Source of the DNA: Bacteroidaceae bacterium | Lineage (GTDB): Bacteria; Bacteroidota; Bacteroidia; Bacteroidales; Bacteroidaceae | Direction: 5' to 3' | Assembly (NCBI GenBank): GCA_900772575.1 | Contig: CAAHEN010000040.1 | Location: 1-22,539 of the forward strand | Length of the DNA stretch: 22,539 nt | In this document: piece by piece, positions 15,856 to 22,539 of the stretch | Numbering within the stretch: the first letter of the stretch is position 1 | How the letters are laid out: every line of letters starts with the position of its first letter | Translations under genes and position numbers: made by a program | Notes under the pieces: model-generated | The model's database searches: none | Seen by the model: only the letters and a program-made list of their open reading frames with translations | What the model was told of the DNA's origin: nothing

Positions 15856-16057
15856 TTTAGTCCCAATCGGTCATTAGATTTTGTGATGATTTTCAGGATT
15901 TTGTCAGGTAGATTTTTATTCTCTCTTGAAGGAGTATAGCGGGCTATACGGCTGAAAGAGGAATGAAAAGATGCCGGCAAAAGGCGTAAAGTATCCGAAG
16001 GCCAAATCCCAATGTTAGAGCTATCCTATGACGGTCTAATGACCGATTTTGACTTAG
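15856..16057. mobile_element. MITE-like element with terminal inverted repeats
   Basis: The ends 15856-15878 and 16035-16057 are inverted copies matching at 19 of 23 positions, with an uninterrupted 14-base core (15865-15878 / 16035-16048). The ~200-base interior has no gene but contains a 7-base palindromic hairpin (15934-15949). The size and structure fit a miniature inverted-repeat element or the joined ends of an insertion sequence that lost its transposase. No target-site duplication is evident, so the exact boundaries are uncertain. Confidence 0.55.
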
Positions 16058-16135
16058 GGCGGATTTGAGAAGTGCGCTGTTGCCTTTTGGCAGAACGGGT
16101 TTGTGTGGTTTGTTGCATCTGTTGGGCGAAAATGT

Positions 16136-16165
16136 TGGTGCTTTCAGAAAAATAGCTTACATTTG
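16136..16165 (+). promoter_or_regulatory. Promoter of the GH95 gene
   Basis: TTG (16136-16138), a 19-base spacer and TACATTTG (16158-16165) fit the Bacteroidota consensus. The leader to the ATG at 16275 would be about 105 nt. The site lies 79 bases beyond the MITE-like element. Confidence 0.7.
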
Positions 16166-16274
16166 CGGGTAATTACAATTGTAGGAAAAGGTGCCGTCGA
16201 CGTCTGGTGCTATGCGCTTTCGGAAGAATAAGCGCCGGATCTCCTGCAAATTCCTAATCAAAACCTCAATCAGT

Positions 16275-19200
16275 ATGAAGTTTCACTACATTCTCCCGAG
16301 CCTTCTCTTCGCGGCCTCTCCGGCTGTGTCGCAGCAGTTGCCCGATTTCAGTAACGGCGATGTGGCGCAATGGCGGTATATCCAGTTCGACGTGAACGGC
16401 TCCGTCATCCAAGACATGGGGGCCGGAAAAGACCTTCTTAACAAATCTGGCCAAGAGAACCTCGCCGCGCAGCAGTGGAAACTGACCGGGCGTCAGGACT
16501 CCTGCGTGCTGGTCTCCGCTCTCGGCAATTATCTGCATTACCGCGGCAAGGACAATAACCGCTTCGAGTCATCGGCCACGCTCTATACGCCGATGCGGCT
16601 TGTTGCCTCATCGTCAGGGAAATGGGAGCTGGAGTTGCGCGACAAGTCGCTGGCTGCTGCAAGCGACAAGGCTACCCTTGTCATCAACGGCGGAAGCGGA
16701 CTGGATCATTATCTCGACCTGTGGAAGCATGATTTCAACGCCTGTGCCCTCAACTTTCCGAGCTCAGACCAGATGGAATTTCCGCAGCTCCCACCAGCCG
16801 ATGTGCCTGAGAAAGCCATCACTTACGACCGCACAGCCCCGCAAGACTCACTGACGCTGTGGTACACGGCCCCGGCAAAAAACTGGACGACAGAGGCGCT
16901 GCCCATCGGCAACGGTGAGATGGGGGCCATGATCTTCGGCGGCATTGCGCAAGACCGTATCCAGTTCAACCACAAGACACTCTGGAAAGGCAGCAAGGGG
17001 ACGACAGATCTGGGCTCGTACCTGACATTTGGCGACCTCTATGTCATCAACAAGAACGCCAAGGTTTCAACCAGCTACCAGCGGCGGCTGAGCCTCAGCG
17101 AGGCTGTGGCCCAGGTGAAGTACACCTCTGGCGATGCGGACTACAACCGGGAGTATCTGGCCAGCAATCCAGATAACGTCATTGCCATACACTACACTGC
17201 CTCGGACGGCAACCCCATACATGTCGTACTACAGCTCATCAATGGACAGGGCGGCAAGCGTGCCAGTTACACCGATCATGGCGCCACATTCGCTGGCGCT
17301 GTGGCCAACAAGATGAACTTCCGTGCCACGCTTGCCATCGAACAGAAAGGCGGCACGGTCTCTGCGGATCGCGACGGTATCGAGGTGGAAGGCGCCTCGG
17401 AACTGACTCTCTATCTGACGTGCGGTACCGATTTCGATCCGCTCAAGGCCGATCACCTGACCGGTGATGCCGACGAGCTGCGGCAACGGCTCGACGGCTA
17501 CGTCGCAGCGGCCACAGCGAAAGGCTTCGATGCCGTCCGCCGTGACCATGTGGCGGACTATCGGCAGCTTTTCGATCGCGTCACTTTCAGTCTGCCGGCC
17601 GCAGCCAATAAGGTCTCGACGGACAAACTGCTCCAGCAGACCGGCAACGCCGGCTCCAAGGCCATGACAGACCTGCTCGTCTTCCAGTATGGCCGTTACT
17701 TGGCCATCGCCTCCTCGCGGGGCGTGAGCCTGCCCAGCAACCTGCAGGGCATCTGGTGCAAGGACGGTACCCCCTCATCCCAAGCCACGTGGGCCTCTGA
17801 CATTCATTCCAATATCAACGTGCAGATGAACTATTGGCCAGTCGAGTCGACCAACCTGAGCGAACTGCACATGCCCTTCCTTGAATATATCCACAATGAG
17901 GCCACACGCAGCGGCGGCACCTGGCAACAGAATGCCAAGGATCTTGGTGTCTCTAAGGGCTGGGTGGTCAATACTGCCGGTAACATCTTCGGCGGCTCGA
18001 GCAACTACAAGCGCGGCCATTACTCCGTGGCCAACGCTTGGTACTGCCAGCACCTCTGGCAACACTTCGCCTACACACGCGACACCACCTATCTGCGCGA
18101 GCTGGCATTGCCGGTCATGAAGTCGGCCTGTGAGTTCTGGTTCGGACGGCTGGTGCCCGCTCAGAACGGCGACGGCACTCTGGAATGCCCCGATGAGTAC
18201 TCACCGGAACAAGGACGTATACAGAATGCTACGGCACATGGCCAACAGCTTGTCTATGAGCTATTCACAAATATGGCTGAGGCTATTCGCGTGCTGGGTG
18301 ACGCCTCCGGTTGCGACCAAGCGTTCCAAAGCACCTTGGCCGAGAAGACACAGAAACTGGATCGCGGGCTGCGCGTCGACAGCAAGGGGCTGCTTCGCGA
18401 ATGGAAGTACCAGGAGAACACGCCGAACATTCCGGCAGACACCAATCCTTTTGCCAACGATGAGCAGAACGTCTGGCAGTGCCACCGTCATCCCTCTCAC
18501 CTGATGGCCCTCTACCCGGGTTTTGAGATCGACTTGGGCGGCGACCGGACCATCTACAACGCGGCACTGGCTTCGCTCAAGGACCGTGGCGACGTGTCGA
18601 CCGGCTGGGGGCGCGCTTTCCGCTTGGCGCTCTGGGCGCGTACCCGCAATGCGGAGAAGGCCTATCAGACCCTGCGCGGATTCGCCCACCGCACCACAGC
18701 CACGAGCTATGACTGGCACGGTGGACTCTACGATAACCTGCTCGACGCACACGCCACCAGTGTGTTCCAGATCGAGGGCAACTTCGGCGCAACGGCAGGC
18801 ATCGCTGAAATGCTGCTCCAGAGCCGGCCAGATTCCATCGTCCTGTTGCCAAGCCTGCCCACCGCATGGGCCGACGGCAGTATCAAGGGACTGAAGACCA
18901 TGGGCAACTTCGAGATCGATATGCAGTGGAAAGACGGGCGCGCCAATAGTGTCAGAATTGTCTCCGAAGCTGGAATGCCCATCATGCTGGCCTATCCAGG
19001 TATAGAGAGGGCCACCATTGCCACAGCCGACGGGCAGAAGGTGCAGGCAGCCACCAACGTGCCCAACCGGCTCGCGTTCCCGACGGTCAAGGGCACGGTG
19101 TACGTCATCCAGGTACCCGCAGAGGTCACAGGCATTACGCATGCTGTGAAGAAGTCCGCGTTGACCGTCAACGTGTCAGGCCAGCGCATACATGTCAAGG

Positions 19201-19325
19201 GGGCCAAGGGGCCTGTCAAGATCTATGACATGGATGGTCGGCTACAGTTTGTCGGCGATCGGCTGCGGCTAGGCGCCTATATCGTGCAAGCCGGTAGTGA
19301 GACGGCTGTGGTGCTGGTGCACTGA
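16275..19325 (+). CDS. Secreted GH95 alpha-L-fucosidase-like glycosidase with probable type IX sorting domain
   Basis: 1016 residues. A signal peptide (to about residue 19-20) is followed by an extra N-terminal module (about 20-190) with a beta-trefoil/lectin-like look (AQQWKLTG, NYLHYRG). The GH95 core starts near 195 (LWYTAPA..WTTEALPIGNGEMGA). The NIN motif (N513, N515) in front of VQMNYWP and YSPE (E645) correspond to catalytic residues of characterised 1,2-alpha-L-fucosidases. The motif normally written FQIDGNFG reads FQIEGNFG (E834). The last ~60 residues (VSGQRIHVKGAKGPVKIYDMDGRL..LGAYIV) resemble a type IX secretion C-terminal sorting domain. It probably releases terminal fucose or related L-sugars outside the cell. 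ATG 16275 was chosen for its signal peptide; an upstream ORF extension lacks one. Confidence 0.9.
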   Translation: MKFHYILPSLLFAASPAVSQQLPDFSNGDVAQWRYIQFDVNGSVIQDMGAGKDLLNKSGQENLAAQQWKLTGRQDSCVLVSALGNYLHYRGKDNNRFESSATLYTPMRLVASSSGKWELELRDKSLAAASDKATLVINGGSGLDHYLDLWKHDFNACALNFPSSDQMEFPQLPPADVPEKAITYDRTAPQDSLTLWYTAPAKNWTTEALPIGNGEMGAMIFGGIAQDRIQFNHKTLWKGSKGTTDLGSYLTFGDLYVINKNAKVSTSYQRRLSLSEAVAQVKYTSGDADYNREYLASNPDNVIAIHYTASDGNPIHVVLQLINGQGGKRASYTDHGATFAGAVANKMNFRATLAIEQKGGTVSADRDGIEVEGASELTLYLTCGTDFDPLKADHLTGDADELRQRLDGYVAAATAKGFDAVRRDHVADYRQLFDRVTFSLPAAANKVSTDKLLQQTGNAGSKAMTDLLVFQYGRYLAIASSRGVSLPSNLQGIWCKDGTPSSQATWASDIHSNINVQMNYWPVESTNLSELHMPFLEYIHNEATRSGGTWQQNAKDLGVSKGWVVNTAGNIFGGSSNYKRGHYSVANAWYCQHLWQHFAYTRDTTYLRELALPVMKSACEFWFGRLVPAQNGDGTLECPDEYSPEQGRIQNATAHGQQLVYELFTNMAEAIRVLGDASGCDQAFQSTLAEKTQKLDRGLRVDSKGLLREWKYQENTPNIPADTNPFANDEQNVWQCHRHPSHLMALYPGFEIDLGGDRTIYNAALASLKDRGDVSTGWGRAFRLALWARTRNAEKAYQTLRGFAHRTTATSYDWHGGLYDNLLDAHATSVFQIEGNFGATAGIAEMLLQSRPDSIVLLPSLPTAWADGSIKGLKTMGNFEIDMQWKDGRANSVRIVSEAGMPIMLAYPGIERATIATADGQKVQAATNVPNRLAFPTVKGTVYVIQVPAEVTGITHAVKKSALTVNVSGQRIHVKGAKGPVKIYDMDGRLQFVGDRLRLGAYIVQAGSETAVVLVH

Positions 19326-19386
19326 TGCGAAGCGAATGACCGTTACTGCGTGGCTGCTATAGCGTGGCCCGTAGACGATAGTGGCA

Positions 19387-19428
19387 AGCCCGGACGCATG
19401 TTCCAAACAGAGAACGTGCGTCCGGGCT
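19387..19428. terminator. Strong hairpin between the convergent GH95 and porQ genes
   Basis: Arms 19387-19403 and 19412-19428 form a 17-pair stem (one G-U) around an 8-base loop. There is no T-run on either side, so it may act as a bidirectional transcription barrier or protect 3' ends. A second, weaker GC hairpin follows at about 19446-19481. Confidence 0.55.
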
Positions 19429-19486
19429 CATTGATGTGGTGTGGCAAGGCGGGATGGGCGGGTTCGCCTCCTCCCGCGCCGGTCAA

Positions 19487-20464
19487 TCAGAACACATAGC
19501 CGACATTGAAGAGCAGCGATGACGTGCTGACATGGTATTTGGCGTAGGAGGCGCCGAGCCGGAAGCGGCTCAGCTGCAGACCGGCGCCGAAGCTCAGGCC
19601 TGCGCCGTGTGCTCCGTCGGCCGCCTTGAGCTCGTAGGCACGGCGAAAGTTATAACCGAGGCTGATGTAAGTGGTCGGTGTCGGCAACACGTCAACCCCG
19701 ACGACAAAGTGGTTGATCAGTTTGCGCCCAAAACTGAGTTTGGAACCCTCCTTGTGATAGTAGTCGCTTGTGGCCCAGCGTGTCATGTCGGTCATTGTCA
19801 CGGAGAAACGCACCGGTGCGTGGTTCATGCCCTTTGTGAAGCCCATCTGCATGTTGAAGGGCAGTCGCTCCGTGCGGCCGTTGTACCCCCGGAGCTGGGC
19901 TCCGACGTTGCGCAGCGCGGCCGAGAGCGAGAAGTCGCGGTCGGCATCGTAGTAGTTCAGGCCCAGATCCAGACTGAGCGCCCAAGCCGAGTAGTCGGCA
20001 AGCGTAGAAGAGACCACCTTGACCGCCGCTCCGCCGGCCCAGAGGTCAGAGAGCAGGTAGCTGTAGGCGCCGCCGACCACAATGTCCTTTGGGGTGAAAC
20101 TTCCCAGCACGGTGCCGCTTGCGTCGGTCTCATCGACACTTCCGTAGCTCATGTATTGCGCGTGGAAAGCGGCTGTATGACGCTCGCCGAAGGCCTTGAC
20201 ATACTGTGCCCCCATCCAACTGCCTCCTGCGGCGTAGGTCATGAAGTCGAGCCCGAAACTGCCGTCGGAGACCGACGAATAGAGGGCGGGATTGGCCCAG
20301 CCACTCCATGGCGAATCTTCGATGAGAGAGACATTGTCGCCGCCCAATGCCGCTGCGTGGGCCGACGTCGGGAGCTTGAGAACCAAGAAGGTAGACGAAG
20401 CCTCCTGGCTGCGGCCCATGACGGCAACCAGAAAGCTCAAAATGAGAAATATGCTTTTTTTCAT
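19487..20464 (-). CDS. porQ: Type IX secretion system protein PorQ
   Basis: 325 residues with a signal peptide (MKKSIFLILSFLVAVMGRSQ). The PorQ hallmark near the mature start is LKLPTSAHAAALGGDNVSLIEDSP followed by WANPAL. A FadL/PorV-like outer-membrane beta-barrel follows, with alternating strands and a terminal aromatic (NVGYVF). PorQ is part of the outer-membrane attachment complex (with PorU, PorV and PorZ) that handles proteins carrying C-terminal sorting domains. The convergent GH95 gene encodes just such a candidate cargo. porQ is divergent from the TonB-family gene. The family call rests on motifs and size. Confidence 0.88.
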   Translation of the reverse strand: MKKSIFLILSFLVAVMGRSQEASSTFLVLKLPTSAHAAALGGDNVSLIEDSPWSGWANPALYSSVSDGSFGLDFMTYAAGGSWMGAQYVKAFGERHTAAFHAQYMSYGSVDETDASGTVLGSFTPKDIVVGGAYSYLLSDLWAGGAAVKVVSSTLADYSAWALSLDLGLNYYDADRDFSLSAALRNVGAQLRGYNGRTERLPFNMQMGFTKGMNHAPVRFSVTMTDMTRWATSDYYHKEGSKLSFGRKLINHFVVGVDVLPTPTTYISLGYNFRRAYELKAADGAHGAGLSFGAGLQLSRFRLGASYAKYHVSTSSLLFNVGYVF

Positions 20465-20485
20465 TTAGTCCATAAAAATTGCGGT

Positions 20486-20493
20486 CAAAGGTA
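20486..20493 (-). promoter_or_regulatory. Promoter -7 box of porQ
   Basis: On the minus strand TACCTTTG matches the consensus; no TTG is found at the expected upstream distance. The predicted start is within about 20 bases of the ATG at 20464. Confidence 0.55.
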
Positions 20494-20516
20494 CTATTTA
20501 ATTTGGATTTTGAGCG

Positions 20517-20524
20517 TACTTTTG
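20517..20524 (+). promoter_or_regulatory. Promoter -7 box of the TonB-family gene
   Basis: TACTTTTG followed by C fits TAnnTTTG. It is 23 bases from the porQ -7 box on the other strand, so the upstream elements of the two promoters overlap. Confidence 0.55.
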
Positions 20525-20590
20525 CACGACAAAAAGCCGAGGGGCTGGCGCTCCGCATGTGAGTGCGCACTCGGCGTGTATTAGAGAAAC

Positions 20591-21394
20591 GTGAAGAGCT
20601 CGGATTTATTTTCCAAGGCATGGTGCGACTTGGTTTTCCAGGGGCGCAACAAGGCGTATGGCGCCTACCGCATGAGACAGCGTGCGGGCCACCGCATGCG
20701 CTTTGCGCTCATCGTGGTCACGGTGGGGGCAATGGTCGCCGCAGCGATACCGGTCGGGCTCACCCTCTTCATGCGCTACAAGCTGCTGGCTAGCCTGAAA
20801 GACGTCGGGGCAGAGGTGCGGGAGTTCAAGCGCTTGGAGCGTGAGAAAGATATTGAGGTCAAGCGCCTCTCTGCCGGTCGTGGCGCTCCCGCCGTGTCGA
20901 CCATCAAGGGGGCCAGCAACGACGCTCCAGATATTGTCGAGGTGCAGAAACGCGACATCGTGTTCGGCGTCAATGGCAGTGAGACTTTCATCGTCGACGA
21001 CATGCCGCCACTCTTCGAAGACCACGACACCCTCCACAACCGCAACAGGAAAGAGCTGCCCATCGAGGGGCCGCAGCTGGTGGCCACCGATGTCGTTGAG
21101 GAAATGCCACAGTTTCCCGGAGGCATGAAAGCGCTCATGACGTGGCTGGACGCCAACATCGTCTACCCTCGCTCGTGTGTCGACGCGAAGGTGGAAGGTG
21201 ACATGGAGGTGACGTTCTATGTGGACAAGACCGGACACGTGGCCGATGTCAAAGTGACGCGCTCGCTCCACCGCGATCTGGACAGCGCCGTGCTCCGCGC
21301 ATTCCGGGCCATGCCCCGCTGGGTGCCCGGCAAGCAGGACAGCCGGATCTCGGCCGTGTACATGACGTTGCCCATACACTTCCAGTTGCGCTGA
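20591..21394 (+). CDS. TonB-family (energy transducer-like) protein
   Basis: 267 residues starting at a GTG (20591). The N-terminus DLFSKAWCDLVFQGRNKAYGAYRMRQ is typical of the Bacteroidota TonB family, followed by one membrane segment (about residues 37-62). A periplasmic linker follows, then the C-terminal TonB domain: FPGG, YPRSCVDAKVEGDMEVTFYVDKTGHV and MPRWVPGKQ. TonB proteins couple the inner-membrane proton gradient to outer-membrane transporters. No ExbB/ExbD genes are next to it, and the linker is not proline-rich, so it may be one of several paralogues. The polyprenyl synthetase gene follows after 78 bases. Confidence 0.88.
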   Translation: MKSSDLFSKAWCDLVFQGRNKAYGAYRMRQRAGHRMRFALIVVTVGAMVAAAIPVGLTLFMRYKLLASLKDVGAEVREFKRLEREKDIEVKRLSAGRGAPAVSTIKGASNDAPDIVEVQKRDIVFGVNGSETFIVDDMPPLFEDHDTLHNRNRKELPIEGPQLVATDVVEEMPQFPGGMKALMTWLDANIVYPRSCVDAKVEGDMEVTFYVDKTGHVADVKVTRSLHRDLDSAVLRAFRAMPRWVPGKQDSRISAVYMTLPIHFQLR

Positions 21395-21472
21395 GCCCGT
21401 CGCAGCCACAGCGAAGTGGCAAAACGGCTTTACCGGCAAGCCAAGTTCATACACCATTATAATATCAGCTTT

Positions 21473-22447
21473 ATGCTCACCCCACAAGAAATCAACAGTC
21501 GCATCGAGACCGCCCTCGCGGAACTGCCCTATCCTGAAGCGCCCGACGGCCTCTATGGCCCCATCGAATACGCCTTGGAGAGCGGTGGGAAACGTCTGCG
21601 TCCGACACTCCTGCTCATGGCCTATGGCCTCTATGCCGACGACATCTCCAAAGCGATGCCCGCTGCCGTCGGCATTGAGACCTATCACAACCATACGCTT
21701 CTCCACGATGACCTCATGGATCGCGCCGAACTGCGGCGGGGCAGGCCCACTGTCCGCTGTAAGTGGGACGACAATACGGCCATCCTTTCTGGCGACACAA
21801 TGCTGATACTGGCATTCCGTCATGTGCTCTCCTGCCGTTGCCGGCAGCAGGATGCCCTCAGTGACCTTTTCGCCCAGACAGCTCAGGAAGTCTGTGAGGG
21901 CCAGCAGTATGACATGAATTTCGAGCGGCGCTCAGACGTCAGCATTCCCGAATATGTGAAGATGATACGCCTCAAGACCGCCGTGCTTCTGGCCTGTGCG
22001 GCCAAGATGGGTGCCCTTATCGCCGATGCACCCGCCGCCGATGCTGATGCCCTTTATGCCTTTGCTGAGCGTGTCGGGCTGGCCTTCCAGCTGCAAGACG
22101 ACTATCTTGACGTCTATGGTGATCCCGCTGTCTTCGGCAAGAAAACCGGAGGTGACATTCTCACAGGGAAGAAGACCTTCCTGCTCTTGACGGCGCGTGA
22201 GAAGGCCGACTCTGTGACGCGACAGCGCCTTGATGTGATTCTGGCAGACCAGAAGATGCCAGCAGCAGAGAAGATTGCGGCTGTCACAGCCATTTATGAC
22301 GCCATCGGTGTGGGGAGCATCACGCGAGAGGCTATCGAACATTTCTATGCTGATGCCCGCCAGACCCTTGGTCGTGTCGGACTGCCGTCAGAACGCCTGA
22401 AGCCGCTTTGGGACTACGCTGAAACCCTTCTTGGGCGTAAAAAATGA
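21473..22447 (+). CDS. Polyprenyl diphosphate synthase (trans-type)
   Basis: 324 residues. Condenses isopentenyl diphosphate with allylic diphosphates to make isoprenoid chains for quinones or carriers. The two Asp-rich metal-binding motifs are present: HDDLMD (first aspartates D79, D80) in LLHDDLMDRAELRRGRPT, and DDYLD (D209, D210) in FQLQDDYLDVYGD. GGKRLRP and GDILTGKKT are also seen. ATG 21473 (MLTPQEINSRIETAL) was chosen because the longer frame begins in the intergenic region. Product length (farnesyl, geranylgeranyl, octaprenyl) cannot be told from sequence alone. The next gene begins 22 bases after its stop, indicating one transcript. Confidence 0.92.
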   Translation: MLTPQEINSRIETALAELPYPEAPDGLYGPIEYALESGGKRLRPTLLLMAYGLYADDISKAMPAAVGIETYHNHTLLHDDLMDRAELRRGRPTVRCKWDDNTAILSGDTMLILAFRHVLSCRCRQQDALSDLFAQTAQEVCEGQQYDMNFERRSDVSIPEYVKMIRLKTAVLLACAAKMGALIADAPAADADALYAFAERVGLAFQLQDDYLDVYGDPAVFGKKTGGDILTGKKTFLLLTAREKADSVTRQRLDVILADQKMPAAEKIAAVTAIYDAIGVGSITREAIEHFYADARQTLGRVGLPSERLKPLWDYAETLLGRKK

Positions 22448-22469
22448 GGGTGAGACCCACCTGATCCGC

Positions 22470-22539
22470 ATGTTTATCGACACACACACACATATATATA
22501 CAGAGGAGTTCGACGCCGACTGCGCCGATGTCGTGGCTC
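22470..22539 (+). CDS. TatD-family metal-dependent hydrolase, 5' end only
   Basis: The first 23 codons read MFIDTHTHIYTEEFDADCAD and on, matching the TatD nuclease N-terminus with its HxH metal ligands. The gene runs off the window. It follows the polyprenyl synthase gene by 22 bases, an arrangement common in Bacteroidota. Confidence 0.85.
   Translation, partial: MFIDTHTHIYTEEFDADCADVVA

Noticed and set aside
22478..22500. Short ACAC/ATAT repeat at the start of the TatD gene
   Set aside because: It encodes the conserved THTHIY motif, so coding constraint explains most of it.
1..22539. CRISPR array, toxin-antitoxin, phage or transposase genes
   Set aside because: No spaced direct-repeat array and no such protein families were seen. 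The only mobile signs are the MITE-like element and the dispersed repeat.

Overview
The window reads as a chromosomal segment of a Bacteroidota, most likely a GC-rich member of the Prevotellaceae (genus is inference). Three things support this. The gene families are type III glutamine synthetase, LL-diaminopimelate aminotransferase, the type IX secretion protein PorQ, a DUF4270 lipoprotein and a TonB-family protein with the PGG...YP signature. Most operons are preceded by the Bacteroidota -7 box TAnnTTTG, several with TTG/TTTG about 20 bases upstream. Shine-Dalgarno sequences are largely absent. Genes are GC-rich, while two intergenic stretches (about 60-800 and 15440-16190) are clearly more AT-rich.

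Layout. 1-806 has no recognisable gene but holds a diverged ~290-base repeat (copy 1, minus strand). 807-6505 is a plus-strand transcription unit: dapF, dapL, a secreted GH43-type glycosidase and glnN, with one visible promoter and a terminator. 6540-8867 is a single gene for a membrane-anchored protein with MORN repeats and a GH25 lysozyme domain. Convergent to it is an AraC-type regulator (8871-9767, minus). A minus-strand panC-panD-comF operon (9849-11891) follows. Diverging from panC are a half-length GT5 starch/glycogen-synthase-like gene and a DUF4270 surface lipoprotein (12190-14605), a terminator, and a sugar-1-phosphate nucleotidyltransferase (14689-15435).

15436-16274 is the largest gene-free stretch after the left edge. 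It contains copy 2 of the repeat (plus strand), a ~200-base MITE-like element with terminal inverted repeats, and a good promoter for the next gene. That gene encodes a large secreted GH95 alpha-L-fucosidase-like enzyme (16275-19325) whose C-terminus looks like a type IX secretion sorting domain. Convergent to it is porQ (19487-20464, minus), itself part of the type IX secretion system. Divergent from porQ is a TonB-family gene, polyprenyl synthetase, and the start of a TatD-type nuclease gene cut by the window edge.

How the genes fit together: dapF/dapL make meso-diaminopimelate for lysine and peptidoglycan, glnN assimilates ammonia, panC/panD supply pantothenate, and the polyprenyl synthetase supplies isoprenoid chains. 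The GH95, GH43, DUF4270, PorQ and TonB genes belong to cell-surface glycan use and outer-membrane traffic.

The most unusual content is the inverted pair of dispersed repeats (58-350 and 15540-15832). Each carries the same promoter at the same spacing, then a hairpin beginning at the predicted transcription start. The hairpin stems differ between copies by compensating base changes, as expected of a small structured RNA or an RNA-encoding mobile repeat.
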